DNA of 64,000 nucleotides from Exiguobacterium chiriqhucha RW-2 (GTDB taxonomy: Bacteria; Bacillota; Bacilli; Exiguobacteriales; Exiguobacteriaceae). A program made the position numbers and the translations under genes. The notes beneath the pieces were generated by a model. It was not told the DNA's origin, ran no database searches, and saw only the letters and a program-made list of their open reading frames with translations. This document shows, piece by piece, positions 1-9,084 of the stretch. Every line of letters begins with the position of its first letter. Position 1 is the first letter of the stretch. The stretch spans positions 248,001 through 312,000 of the forward strand of contig NZ_ATCL01000020.1 of the NCBI RefSeq assembly GCF_000416965.1. Direction: 5' to 3'.

Positions 1-663
1 TCGAAAGGGGATGCCGAACGTTTCCCGAGCGAGGAGAAACTCGCGAATCTGCGCGACGAGCCGTCGGAAGGCCCGATGCAAATCCGCTACGTCACGGAAT
101 CCAAGATTCAGGACGCCGTCATCAAGGCGATGGAAGAAGCGGAATCAGGTGAGACGATTTGGATCGGCATGTTCTACTTGGCCGACCGAAACATCATTCA
201 AGCCATTCATGAGGCCGCCGAGCGCGGCGTCTTCGTCAAACTGATTCTTGACCCGAATACGAACGCGTTCGGGCGCGACAAGTCAGGATTGCCGAACTTG
301 CCGGTCGCCGCGGAATTGAACACGGTGAACCCGGAGCAAATCGAGATTCGGTGGTACGAAGTCGGCGAAGAGCAGTACCACCCGAAGATGCTGTACGTGG
401 AAGGGGACCGTCGAGTCGTCGTCATCGGGTCGGGCAACTATACGACCCGCAACATGAACGATTACAACTTGGAGGCGGATGTCGAAGTCGTCACGACCGA
501 GGAGACAGCGTTCATCCGCGAGGTCGACGGGTACTTCAAGCGTCTCTGGAACAACGAGCAAGGAACGTATACGCTCGCCTATGATGAGATTCAGACCGAT
601 TTGCCAATCGGAAAGTATGTGATTTATTGGATCCAGAAACTCACTTGGACGATGACCTACTGA
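1..663 (+). CDS. Phospholipase D-like protein, 3' part (5' end outside window)
   Basis: The reading frame is open from the left edge to the TGA at 661-663, so only the C-terminal 220 residues are present. The visible part carries one HKD-type half-site: YHPKMLYVEG followed by GSGNYT and NLEADV, the pattern of the second catalytic motif in the phospholipase D/cardiolipin synthase superfamily. The acidic position of the classical HxK(x)4D motif is occupied by Glu, with an Asp two residues further on. Members hydrolyse or transfer phosphodiester-linked head groups, and some act as nucleases. The N-terminal half and any membrane anchor lie outside the window, so the substrate cannot be inferred. 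A terminator follows directly. Confidence 0.75.
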   Translation, partial: SKGDAERFPSEEKLANLRDEPSEGPMQIRYVTESKIQDAVIKAMEEAESGETIWIGMFYLADRNIIQAIHEAAERGVFVKLILDPNTNAFGRDKSGLPNLPVAAELNTVNPEQIEIRWYEVGEEQYHPKMLYVEGDRRVVVIGSGNYTTRNMNDYNLEADVEVVTTEETAFIREVDGYFKRLWNNEQGTYTLAYDEIQTDLPIGKYVIYWIQKLTWTMTY

Positions 664-666
664 CAC

Positions 667-695
667 AAGCCCGCCTTCCTGTGAAGGTGGGCTTT
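667..695 (+). terminator. Rho-independent terminator after PLD-like gene
   Basis: A 12-bp stem (667-678 with 683-694, one G-U pair) with a CTGT loop is followed by TTTGTTG. It starts 4 nt after the stop codon of the phospholipase D-like gene. Confidence 0.8.
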
Positions 696-730
696 GTTGT
701 GGACGGGCTACCATCGACATGACGACGAAC

Positions 731-764
731 AAAACCCGCCCTCATATATGTGAAGGCGGGTTTT
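731..764 (-). terminator. Terminator of the def-hydrolase operon
   Basis: AAAACCCGCC pairs with GGCGGGTTTT around a short loop. Read on the minus strand it ends in TTTT and lies immediately after the hydrolase stop codon at 767. Confidence 0.8.
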
Positions 765-766
765 CA

Positions 767-2383
767 TCATTTCGTTTCGACTGGATTGAATTCGTTCGTG
801 AACTCGTAAAGGAACCGGCCCGTGTCGCGGAGGACGTCTGTCTTCCGGTGGAGCGAGAAGTGATCGTATGGGACGGTTTCCGTCTCGATGTTGTTCGTAT
901 ATTCTTCGAGCAAGAGCGAACTCGCTGGCTCAATCAAGTTGAACTCGCCACCGCGTCCCGAGAAGGAGAACACTTGGACGGAGCGTGGCCACGTCTCAAG
1001 TTTTTCTTGGAACGCCTGCAACCCGTCAGAACTCGGGGACAAATCCCGGATGGCAGGACTGCCGGTATTGATCCCGAAATTACTGGCGGACAGACCGAAG
1101 TTGGCAAGTCGTGTTCCGGCGAACGGACTATCATACGTCACGAACTTATCGACGATGTATTCGTCTTGATTCAAGATATAGTTCGCTGCCGCCACACCGC
1201 CCATGCTGTGACCGATCAAATACATCCGGTCGAACGAACGGTTTCGTTCCTGTTTATAGCGTTCGATCGCCGCATTCAACCACTTCGTCTGGTTGTTGAG
1301 CGATGCCTCGGCATCCTCATATTCAATCCGGACAATCGGTCGGTTCGAGCTGTAGTCATTGATGACGCAATCGGCCGCGCCTTTCACCGTCACGGTACAG
1401 AGGGCACCATCTTTCGCCAGCCCACGCTGTTCCATATACTGCGAGAAGCGGAGGAATGTGCGGTCGGTCCCGAGCAAGCCGTGAACGGCGAACGTCGGGA
1501 TGAACTCGTCCGTCTGCGCCGCTTGGCGAATCGCCTCAGATTTCCGTTCCGTCGTCAACTCTTCTCGAATCGTCACGATCATCAACGCGAGGGTCAAGAC
1601 GAGGATGAAGCCGCCGAAGATGCGAGAACGAATCGACGTCTTGTCCGGATTACCGACGTTTTGACGATATTTCCGCCAAACAAAGAAAGCGACTAGGCCA
1701 AGGACGACGATGATGACGCCTGTGATAATCCACGCCTTGACGTTCGGCACGTGGGCGACGAGCGTCATATTATTTTGACGGCCACCGTACACTTGCCACT
1801 CGACATGTTTCATCGACCGTACATCGAGTCCAGTACCGTCTTCGACGAACACCCCGGTCGGCACGGTCAGATTGAACCGGATATCGGCTTGACGAACGTA
1901 ACGTTCGGCCAGTTGTTTCGGGGAGCCGCTTAAATTCAGACCTGGCAAATCGACGCGGTCGAGCCGCAGGTCGAGGTTCGTGTTCATGACGTATGAGTCA
2001 AACCAAATCCCATCTTCTTTGTCGACATCAAACTTCATATCAGGTGGGACGAGGATACCGGCCGGACCGGTCTTCCACTCCTCTTTAATGTTTTGGAGGT
2101 CATCGACGTTGTCGAACGTCTTCTTGAGCACCATGCCTTCATAGTCGTCTTGACTCGAGTAGTCACGTGTCGCATATCCGTTCTCATTCGCCTGTTGTTT
2201 CCATGTATCCCAATCGAGCCGCAAATTGAGCAGCTTCATGACCGGATGGTCGCGGAAAGCATACGTCGTCTCTAACGTGACCGATTGGTCGTAGTGGACG
2301 GTCGCATCATATTCGATTCGGACACATCCCCCGATTAAAAGAAACAGAAATGGGAATACTAACAACAGTGCCTTTTTCTTCAA
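767..2383 (-). CDS. Membrane-anchored lipoprotein / alpha-beta hydrolase fusion
   Basis: A 538-residue protein if started at the TTG at 2383, which has GAGGTGA 5 nt upstream; a GTG at 2407 would overlap def. Residues 1-20 form a lipoprotein signal ending in LIGGC. Residues about 21-215 resemble the DUF3153-type extracytoplasmic lipoprotein domain. Two membrane segments follow (about 218-240 and 260-280), separated by a basic, presumably cytoplasmic loop. The rest is an alpha/beta hydrolase of the DUF915 type with the oxyanion-region motif FAVHGLLG and nucleophile elbow GHSMGG. The predicted layout is an outside lipid-anchored domain, a hairpin through the membrane, and an outside hydrolase. 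The substrate is unknown. It is probably translated with def, whose stop lies 10 nt upstream. Confidence 0.75.
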   Translation of the reverse strand: MKKKALLLVFPFLFLLIGGCVRIEYDATVHYDQSVTLETTYAFRDHPVMKLLNLRLDWDTWKQQANENGYATRDYSSQDDYEGMVLKKTFDNVDDLQNIKEEWKTGPAGILVPPDMKFDVDKEDGIWFDSYVMNTNLDLRLDRVDLPGLNLSGSPKQLAERYVRQADIRFNLTVPTGVFVEDGTGLDVRSMKHVEWQVYGGRQNNMTLVAHVPNVKAWIITGVIIVVLGLVAFFVWRKYRQNVGNPDKTSIRSRIFGGFILVLTLALMIVTIREELTTERKSEAIRQAAQTDEFIPTFAVHGLLGTDRTFLRFSQYMEQRGLAKDGALCTVTVKGAADCVINDYSSNRPIVRIEYEDAEASLNNQTKWLNAAIERYKQERNRSFDRMYLIGHSMGGVAAANYILNQDEYIVDKFVTYDSPFAGTRLANFGLSASNFGINTGSPAIRDLSPSSDGLQAFQEKLETWPRSVQVFSFSGRGGEFNLIEPASSLLLEEYTNNIETETVPYDHFSLHRKTDVLRDTGRFLYEFTNEFNPVETK

Positions 2384-2393
2384 GCTCGTCACC

Positions 2394-2933
2394 TCAAATC
2401 GGCTCACCGTAGGTCTCTAACGGGTTGGTCGTGTTGATGCGGTCGTAAAAGAGCACCCCATCTAAATGGTCGAGCTCATGTTGACAGACGATGGCGCGCA
2501 TACCGCGGAGCCGCAATTTAATCGGGGCGCCGTCACGGTCGAACCCTTCAATCGTGATGCGTCGGTATCGGGGCACGTTGCCTTTGACGACACGGTCGAC
2601 AGATAGACAGCCTTCACCGCCATTCAAGTACGTCTGTTCGACCGAGTGGCTCGTAATCTTCGGATTGAAGATCGATAGTTTGAACGTCTCTTCTTCTTCG
2701 TGGAGCAGGACCGTGAAAAAGCGGCGATTGACGCCGAGTTGTGGTGCGGCGATGCCGACACCGCCCCGAAGTTCATACTTCGCGCTCATCTCTGGATCTT
2801 GGCTGTTGACGAGGAACGTCTCCATCTCGTCGAGTAGCGCGAGGTCTTCTGCCGTCGGTGGGACCGGCACTTCGATTGAGCGGGCGCGGAGCCGCTCGTC
2901 TCCTTCACGAATCACATCTTTCATCGTTAACAT
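2394..2933 (-). CDS. def: Peptide deformylase
   Basis: This cytosolic metalloenzyme removes the formyl group from the initiator Met of new proteins. The 179-residue frame has all three signature motifs: GVGIAAPQLG (58-67), EGCLS (107-111, metal-ligand Cys) and QHELDH (151-156, two metal-ligand His and catalytic Glu). The ATG at 2933 is chosen because AAAGGAAG lies 6 nt upstream; an upstream in-frame ATG at 2966 would add 11 unconserved residues and sits on the probable promoter. Length and the MLTMKDVI start match the Bacillus YkrB type. It is divergent from pdhA and followed closely by the hydrolase gene. Confidence 0.95.
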   Translation of the reverse strand: MLTMKDVIREGDERLRARSIEVPVPPTAEDLALLDEMETFLVNSQDPEMSAKYELRGGVGIAAPQLGVNRRFFTVLLHEEEETFKLSIFNPKITSHSVEQTYLNGGEGCLSVDRVVKGNVPRYRRITIEGFDRDGAPIKLRLRGMRAIVCQHELDHLDGVLFYDRINTTNPLETYGEPI

Positions 2934-2965
2934 GCAAAACTTCCTTTCCCATTGCGATATGACCA

Positions 2966-2974
2966 ATTATATCA
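2966..2974 (-). promoter_or_regulatory. Extended -10 promoter element for def
   Basis: Read on the minus strand the sequence is TGATATAAT, a TGn extended -10 with a consensus TATAAT, about 33 nt upstream of the def start. No good -35 was found, which fits an extended -10 promoter. Confidence 0.55.
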
Positions 2975-3056
2975 TATTTATTAGTCATTTCGCTTAGATG
3001 GTACAGAAGGTGAAATGAAAATGATACAGAGGCGAAATAAGGGAAAAGATGTGTTG

Positions 3057-3071
3057 ATGTAAGCGTTTTTA
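3057..3071 (+). promoter_or_regulatory. cre-like CcpA site upstream of pdhA
   Basis: ATGTAAGCGTTTTTA differs from the catabolite-response element consensus WTGNAANCGNWNNCW at one position (C to T). It ends 17 bp before the probable -35 of the pdh promoter, a location compatible with either activation or modulation by CcpA. Confidence 0.5.
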
Positions 3072-3088
3072 TAGAGTGAGCATATTTT

Positions 3089-3118
3089 TTGCGTTATTAT
3101 AACAACCCGTTTTATACT
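3089..3118 (+). promoter_or_regulatory. Probable pdh operon promoter
   Basis: TTGCGT (3089-3094) and TATACT (3113-3118) are spaced 18 bp apart. Transcription would start near 3125, giving a leader of about 140 nt before the pdhA ATG. Confidence 0.5.
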
Positions 3119-3245
3119 GACTAGGAAACGGCAGGATAAGTGTAACTTTCCTGAATCACGTTAATACAGATTGCTTTTTTGGACAGATACACTTAAGATT
3201 TGAGGTAGTGTTTGATCACAAAAAAGACAATTGTCTCATAGTTGA

Positions 3246-4349
<1,104 letters not shown>

Positions 4350-4352
4350 GTT

Positions 4353-5330
4353 ATGGCTCAAATGACAATGATCCAAGCGATTACTGATGCGATGCGCGTT
4401 GAAATGAAGCGCGACGAGAAAGTACTTCTTTTCGGAGAAGACGTTGGTAAAAACGGTGGGGTTTTCCGTGCAACGGAAGGTCTCCAAGACGAGCTCGGCG
4501 AAGACCGTGTCTTCGACACGCCGCTTGCTGAGTCTGGTATCGGTGGTCTTGCCATCGGTCTCGGTCTTACAGGCTTCCGTCCGATCATGGAAGTTCAATT
4601 CTTCGGATTCGTATTCGAAGTGTTCGACTCGATCGCAGCTCAAATGGCGCGTATGCGTTACCGTTCAGGCGGCGCTTACAGCCAGCCAATCACAATCCGT
4701 TCACCATTCGGTGGCGGTGTTAAAACACCAGAACTTCACGCGGATAGCCTTGAAGGCTTGATGGCTCAGACACCTGGTCTTAAAGTCGTCATCCCGTCAA
4801 CGCCATACGATGCAAAAGGTCTTTTGATCTCAGCAATCCGTGACAACGACCCAGTCGTATTCCTCGAGCACATGAAACTTTACCGTTCATTCCGTGGCGA
4901 AGTTCCAGAAGGCGAATACACGATCGAGCTTGGAAAAGCAGACGTGAAACGCGAAGGAACTGACGTTTCGATCATCACTTACGGTGCAATGGTCCACACG
5001 TCACTCAAAGCGGCAGAAGAGCTCGAAAAAGAAAACATCAACGTCGAAGTCATCGACCTCATGACAGTGAGCCCGCTTGATATCGATACAATCGTCGAGT
5101 CTGTTAAAAAGACTGGCCGTGCGATCGTCGTTCAAGAAGCACAACGTCAAGCAGGGATTGCGGCTAACGTCGTAACTGAAATTCAAGAACGCGCAATTCT
5201 TCACCTCGAGGCACCAGTGCTTCGTGTAACTGCACCAGACACAGTCTTCGCTTTCGCACAAGGTGAAGACGCATGGTTACCTGACCATAAAGATGTCGTT
5301 GCAAAAGTTAAGGAAGTTATCAACTTCTGA
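4353..5330 (+). CDS. pdhB: Pyruvate dehydrogenase E1 component, beta subunit
   Basis: This is the 325-residue beta subunit of the E1 pyruvate decarboxylase. The N terminus ([14 protein letters not shown]), the GEDVG motif, the [10 protein letters not shown] segment and the C-terminal transketolase domain ([13 protein letters not shown]) are characteristic. AAAGGAG lies upstream of the ATG inside the end of pdhA. The start is 3 nt after the pdhA stop, which suggests coupled translation and a 1:1 subunit ratio. A stable hairpin separates it from pdhC. Confidence 0.96.
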   Translation: MAQMTMIQAITDAMRVEMKRDEKVLLFGEDVGKNGGVFRATEGLQDELGEDRVFDTPLAESGIGGLAIGLGLTGFRPIMEVQFFGFVFEVFDSIAAQMARMRYRSGGAYSQPITIRSPFGGGVKTPELHADSLEGLMAQTPGLKVVIPSTPYDAKGLLISAIRDNDPVVFLEHMKLYRSFRGEVPEGEYTIELGKADVKREGTDVSIITYGAMVHTSLKAAEELEKENINVEVIDLMTVSPLDIDTIVESVKKTGRAIVVQEAQRQAGIAANVVTEIQERAILHLEAPVLRVTAPDTVFAFAQGEDAWLPDHKDVVAKVKEVINF

Positions 5331-5346
5331 TCGTGTTCATTTAACG

Positions 5347-5374
5347 ATGAGGGAGAATTGTCTCCCTCATTGTG
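5347..5374 (+). terminator. Hairpin between pdhB and pdhC
   Basis: ATGAGGGAGA (5347-5356) and TCTCCCTCAT (5361-5370) form a perfect 10-bp stem with an ATTG loop, followed by TGTGTTTA. The U-tract is weak, so it may be a partial terminator or a processing/stability element rather than a full stop. Confidence 0.55.
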
Positions 5375-5406
5375 TTTACATGATTAATTGATGGGAGGAA
5401 AAACCA

Positions 5407-6699
5407 GTGGCAGTATTTGAATTTAAATTACCAGACATCGGTGAAGGAATTCACGAAGGTGAAATCGTCAAGTGGTTCGTAAAAGCAGGGGATACAGTAA
5501 AAGAAGATGACATTCTTCTTGAAGTACAAAACGACAAAGCCGTCGTTGAGATTCCTGCTCCAGTTGATGGAACAGTTAAAGAAGTCAAAGTCTCTGAAGG
5601 TACAGTTGCGGTCGTCGGCGACGTCCTCATCACGTTCGATATCGAAGGTGACGCACCAGCCGGTGAAGAAGAAGCAGCTCCTGAACAGCCTAAAGCTGAA
5701 GAGAAGACTGAAGATGTGAAAGAAGACGTGAAAGAAGACGGCCCGCGTGAAGTTCAACTTCACAAATCGGAGCGCGTCATCGCAATGCCTTCAATCCGCA
5801 AGTACGCTCGTGAAAAAGGCGTCGACATCCGTGAAGTCCAGGGTTCTGGCGACAACGGCCGCGTCTTGAAAGAAGACATCGATGCATTCGCAAACGGAGA
5901 AGCACCAACAGCAGAAGCTACAACAGAGAAAACAGAATCTGTAGCTCCAGCAGCGGCTGCGAAAACGGAAATCAAACCTTACGAGTCAGCAACGCCTGAA
6001 CTCGAAACGCGTGAGAAAATCCGTGGTATCCGTAAAGCGATCTCGAAAGCAATGGTTAACTCGAAGCACACAGCTCCACACGTTACACTCATGGACGAAG
6101 TCGACGTCACGAAACTCGTCGCACTCCGTAAAGAGTTCAAACAAGTGGCTGCTGACCAAGGCGTGAAACTCACGTACTTGCCGTTCGTCGTTAAAGCATT
6201 GACTGCTGCAGCGAAAGCTTACCCAGCGATCAACGCGTCAATCGACGATGTGAACGAAGAAATCGTCTACAAAAACTACTACAACATCGGTATCGCTGCT
6301 GATACGGACAACGGTCTCGTTGTTCCTGTCGTCAAAGAAGCGGACCGTAAATCAATCTATGCACTCGCTACAAACATCAATGAGCTTGCCGGTAAAGCAC
6401 GTGAAGGCAAACTTGCTGGGGACGACATGAAAGGCGGATCGATCACAATCACGAACATCGGTTCAGCTGGTGGACAATGGTTCACACCTGTCATCAACCA
6501 CCCAGAAGTTGCAATTCTCGGTATCGGTCGCATCGCTGAAAAAGCTGTCGTTAAAGACGGTGAAATCGTCGCGGCTCCAGTCCTCGCGCTTTCATTCAGC
6601 TTTGACCACCGCCTCATCGACGGTGCAACAGCTCAAAACGCACTCAACATGGTGAAACGCTTGCTTCAAGATCCAGCACTTCTAATGATGGAGGGATAA
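5407..6699 (+). CDS. pdhC: Dihydrolipoyllysine acetyltransferase (E2)
   Basis: Core of the pyruvate dehydrogenase complex; it transfers acetyl from lipoyl-lysine to CoA. The 430-residue protein has one N-terminal lipoyl domain with the lipoylation motif NDKAVVE (Lys near 43) and an Ala/Glu/Pro/Lys-rich linker. A peripheral-subunit-binding domain follows ([12 protein letters not shown], about 127-163), then a second linker and the catalytic domain ending with FDHRLIDGA, whose His (near 400) is catalytic. The GTG start at 5407 follows a GGGAGG ribosome site. It is separated from pdhB by 76 bp containing a hairpin, so its expression can differ from that of the E1 genes. Confidence 0.96.
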   Translation: MAVFEFKLPDIGEGIHEGEIVKWFVKAGDTVKEDDILLEVQNDKAVVEIPAPVDGTVKEVKVSEGTVAVVGDVLITFDIEGDAPAGEEEAAPEQPKAEEKTEDVKEDVKEDGPREVQLHKSERVIAMPSIRKYAREKGVDIREVQGSGDNGRVLKEDIDAFANGEAPTAEATTEKTESVAPAAAAKTEIKPYESATPELETREKIRGIRKAISKAMVNSKHTAPHVTLMDEVDVTKLVALRKEFKQVAADQGVKLTYLPFVVKALTAAAKAYPAINASIDDVNEEIVYKNYYNIGIAADTDNGLVVPVVKEADRKSIYALATNINELAGKAREGKLAGDDMKGGSITITNIGSAGGQWFTPVINHPEVAILGIGRIAEKAVVKDGEIVAAPVLALSFSFDHRLIDGATAQNALNMVKRLLQDPALLMMEG

Positions 6700-6703
6700 G
6701 AAC

Positions 6704-8116
6704 ATGGTAGTAGGAGAATTCGCACAAGAAACTGATTTGCTTGTCATCGGCGCCGGTCCTGGTGGATACGTCGCAGCCATTCGTGGCGCACAACTCGGCC
6801 TTAAAGTCACAATCGTCGAAAAAGGAAACTTTGGTGGCGTCTGCTTGAACGTCGGTTGTATCCCATCGAAAGCATTGATCACGGCTGGTCACAACTTCCA
6901 GCACGCGAAAGGTCACTCGTCAATGGGAATCACGTCTGACAACGTGTCAGTCGACTTCACAAAAGTCCAAGACTGGAAACAGTCGGTCGTCAACAAATTG
7001 ACTGGCGGCGTTAAAGGCCTTTTGAAAGGTAACAAGATTGAAATCGTTCAAGGTGAAGCTTTCTTCGCATCTGAAGACACAGTTCGTGTCATCACAGAAG
7101 ATAGCTCAACTCCTTACAAGTTCAAAAAAGCGATTATCGCGACTGGTTCGACACCAATCGAGATTCCATCGTTCAAATGGTCAAAACGCGTCCTTTCTTC
7201 AACTGGCGCATTGGCTCTTCCTGAAGTACCGAAGAAACTTGTCGTTATCGGCGGCGGATACATCGGTATGGAGCTCGGCACAGCGTACGCGAACTTCGAT
7301 ACAGAAGTCGTCGTCGTTGAAGGCGCAAGCGACATCTTGTCTGGCTTCGAGCCGCAAATGACGCAAATCGTCAAAAAGAAACTCAAACAAAAAGGCAACG
7401 TCACGATTCACACGAACGCTCTTGCAAAAGGCGTCGAGGAAACAGAAGACGGCGTAACAGTTAAGTTTGAAGTGAACGGCGAAGAGCAGTCTGTTGAAGC
7501 GGACTACGTCCTCGTCACAGTCGGCCGTCGTCCAAACACTGGCGACATCGGTCTCGAAAACGCGGAAGTTAAAATCAGCGACCGCGGCATCATCGAAATC
7601 GACGACCAGTGCAAAACGTCGAACGAAAACATCTACGCCATCGGCGACATCGTACCAGGACCACCGCTCGCGCACAAAGCTTCTTACGAAGCGAAAGTCG
7701 CAGCGGAGGCAGCTGCCGGTAAGCCAGCTTACCTCGACTACTCAGCAATCCCAGCGGTCGTCTTCACTGACCCTGAACTTGCAACAGTCGGTTACACAGA
7801 GCCACTCGCAAAAGAAGAAGGACTTGAGATCACTGTATCGAAATTCCCATTCGCAGCGAACGGCCGTGCCCTCGCTCTTGACGAGCCAGACGGCTTCATG
7901 AAGCTCATCACGCGTAAAGAGGACGGTCTCTTGATCGGTGCTCAAATCGCGGGAACTGGCGCTTCAGATATGATTGCCGAGCTTGGTCTCGCCATCGAAG
8001 CAGGCATGACTGCAGAAGATATCGCGCTTACAATCCACGCTCACCCATCACTCGGTGAGATGGCAATGGAAGCGGCAGAAATCGCAATGGGTATGCCAAT
8101 CCACGTCGTTAAATAA
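6704..8116 (+). CDS. pdhD: Dihydrolipoyl dehydrogenase (E3)
   Basis: This flavoprotein reoxidises the E2 dihydrolipoyl group with NAD+. The 470-residue frame shows an N-terminal FAD fold ([12 protein letters not shown]), the redox disulfide [13 protein letters not shown] (Cys near 46 and 51), an NAD fold ([11 protein letters not shown]), a [13 protein letters not shown] segment and the C-terminal His-Glu motif HAHPSLGE. It starts 4 nt after pdhC, with GGAGGG upstream, and is the last gene of the operon. In related bacteria the same E3 also serves the 2-oxoglutarate and branched-chain complexes; whether it does here is unknown. Confidence 0.96.
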   Translation: MVVGEFAQETDLLVIGAGPGGYVAAIRGAQLGLKVTIVEKGNFGGVCLNVGCIPSKALITAGHNFQHAKGHSSMGITSDNVSVDFTKVQDWKQSVVNKLTGGVKGLLKGNKIEIVQGEAFFASEDTVRVITEDSSTPYKFKKAIIATGSTPIEIPSFKWSKRVLSSTGALALPEVPKKLVVIGGGYIGMELGTAYANFDTEVVVVEGASDILSGFEPQMTQIVKKKLKQKGNVTIHTNALAKGVEETEDGVTVKFEVNGEEQSVEADYVLVTVGRRPNTGDIGLENAEVKISDRGIIEIDDQCKTSNENIYAIGDIVPGPPLAHKASYEAKVAAEAAAGKPAYLDYSAIPAVVFTDPELATVGYTEPLAKEEGLEITVSKFPFAANGRALALDEPDGFMKLITRKEDGLLIGAQIAGTGASDMIAELGLAIEAGMTAEDIALTIHAHPSLGEMAMEAAEIAMGMPIHVVK

Positions 8117-8120
8117 GTCA

Positions 8121-8155
8121 AAAGCTCTCTCGCTTACTCGCGAGAGAGCTTTTTT
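8121..8155. terminator. pdh operon terminator overlapping the convergent gene
   Basis: AAAGCTCTCTCGC pairs with GCGAGAGAGCTTT and is followed by T residues on the plus strand; A residues precede it, so it can also act on the minus strand. The stop codon of the convergent acetyltransferase gene (8134-8136) lies inside the hairpin. Confidence 0.85.
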
Positions 8156-8577
8156 ACGTAATGGACGGTCCGTTCGACTTCTCGGAAGCCGATGCGTTCA
8201 TGGAACCGTTGGCTGCCGTCGTTCTCGATTTCCGTATCGGAGGCGAGCTCGTCGCATCCTTTCGACCTGGCAAACGCGGAGGCGGCATCGACGAGTCGTG
8301 TCGCCACGTCTTGTTGCCGCGCGGTTTCGACGACATAAATCCCTTCTAAAAAGGCGGTCGGGGAAGCGGTCGTTCCGGGGACGTAGTCATGACGGAAGCT
8401 AAGCTGGCAAAAGCCGACCGCTTCATCCGTTTCCGCGATAAAATAGTGCATCTTGCCGGAACGAATCCCGAGCCGCACCTCAGGGATCAGTTCGGCTTCA
8501 GGCGCGTCTGGCCATAATTGCCGCATGAGTCGCACCAGTTCGTCGCAATCTTGTTCGTTCGCTTTTCGAATCTTCAT
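8134..8577 (-). CDS. AAC(6')-like GNAT acetyltransferase
   Basis: A 147-residue single-domain GNAT protein. It resembles chromosomal aminoglycoside 6'-N-acetyltransferases of the AAC(6')-Ig/Ih type: RHDYVPGT, SPTAFLEGIYV, ASDTEIEN with a following His, and a final ERTVHYVKKL all match remembered family blocks. The family acetylates the 6'-amino group of aminoglycosides with acetyl-CoA. The acetyl-CoA loop is unusual: RQQDVA at 87-92 has Asp where the Q/RxxGxG/A motif has the first Gly. Whether it is active on drugs is therefore uncertain. AAGGAGGA lies 6 nt before the ATG. It is convergent with pdhD and ends within that terminator. Confidence 0.7.
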   Translation of the reverse strand: MKIRKANEQDCDELVRLMRQLWPDAPEAELIPEVRLGIRSGKMHYFIAETDEAVGFCQLSFRHDYVPGTTASPTAFLEGIYVVETARQQDVATRLVDAASAFARSKGCDELASDTEIENDGSQRFHERIGFREVERTVHYVKKLSRE

Positions 8578-8649
8578 AAGTCGTCCTCCTTATGTTTCGT
8601 ACGTTCAGTATAAAGGAAAATAAGGAATGAAGTGAGAAAGGAGGGAACG

Positions 8650-8976
8650 ATGATGGCGTTCGATGAAGAATTGTTATATACCGTCTCTGAGACGAGCCGT
8701 GTCCGCTTCACGGGAATCGAGACCGAGACGTCACGTTATGATTTCGGCTTTGTGTATACGCATCAATTCATGGGGAAAGTGCTCGTCGTCTGTATGCAGA
8801 CCGGGCAGTCTGCCCTTCTTGACATCCATGCGCTCGAAGAACCGAGACAACTGTATCCGATGCTCGGGATCGCGTTGCGTGATACAGACCACGTCGCCGA
8901 GTTTTTACGACTCTGTCTGGACGAAAGTGGGCAAGAACAAGAACAATCGCCAAATTCTACCCTTGAAAAAATGTAA
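8650..8976 (+). CDS. DUF3055 / SAV0927-like small protein
   Basis: A 108-residue soluble protein of unknown function. The segments SRVRFTGIE, YDFGFVYTHQFMGK and the block around MQTGQSALL...LEEP match my memory of the DUF3055 (SAV0927) family of Firmicutes. It has no signal peptide or membrane segment, and the tail is Gln/Glu-rich. AAAGGAGGG precedes two consecutive ATGs (8650 and 8653), and either could be used. The last codons overlap a strong sigma-A-type promoter with a cre, so the gene end also serves as control DNA for the downstream transcript. No terminator separates it from that transcript. Confidence 0.6.
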   Translation: MMAFDEELLYTVSETSRVRFTGIETETSRYDFGFVYTHQFMGKVLVVCMQTGQSALLDIHALEEPRQLYPMLGIALRDTDHVAEFLRLCLDESGQEQEQSPNSTLEKM

Positions 8977-8991
8977 GCGTTTTCTTATAAT
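8963..8991 (+). promoter_or_regulatory. Sigma-A promoter with a perfect cre in its spacer
   Basis: TTGAAA (8963-8968) and TATAAT (8986-8991) are separated by exactly 17 bp. The spacer contains a sequence fully matching the cre consensus WTGNAANCGNWNNCW (ATGTAAGCGTTTTCT at 8971-8985). CcpA bound here would block RNA polymerase. No protein start follows within the transcript. Confidence 0.75.
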
Positions 8992-8997
8992 GGTACG

Positions 8998-9084
8998 TAG
9001 GGGAAGCAATTCGATCATCATAAGCTACCTTTTCTTTTGATGACACAAAGCGAGCCGGTCCATATGGACCGGCTCGCTTTCGTC
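8998..9084 (+). ncRNA. Candidate CcpA-controlled small RNA
   Basis: The transcript predicted from the promoter at 8963-8991 would start near 8998 and end at the palindromic hairpin 9047-9080, giving about 87 nt. Three elements are visible: a G-rich 5' end (TAGGGGAAG), a 6-bp stem (9015-9020 with 9038-9043) exposing a pyrimidine-rich loop (CTACCTTTTCTTT), and a terminator-like hairpin. No ATG with a ribosome site lies in it. The loop could pair with purine-rich ribosome binding sites; that is inference. I do not recognise it as a named RNA. Confidence 0.5.
9047..9080. terminator. Symmetric terminator between small RNA and speA
   Basis: A perfect 34-nt palindrome (AAAGCGAGCCGGTCC on the left arm, centre CATATG) forms a stem of 15 bp. 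U-runs on both sides are short (TTTCGTCTT and TTTGTGT), so termination efficiency may be moderate in both directions. Confidence 0.7.

Noticed and set aside
719-1696. 325-residue plus-strand frame opposite the hydrolase gene
   Set aside because: It lies wholly antisense to the hydrolase domain with clear catalytic motifs, begins inside a terminator, has no ribosome site and has biased Arg/Asp composition typical of a shadow frame.
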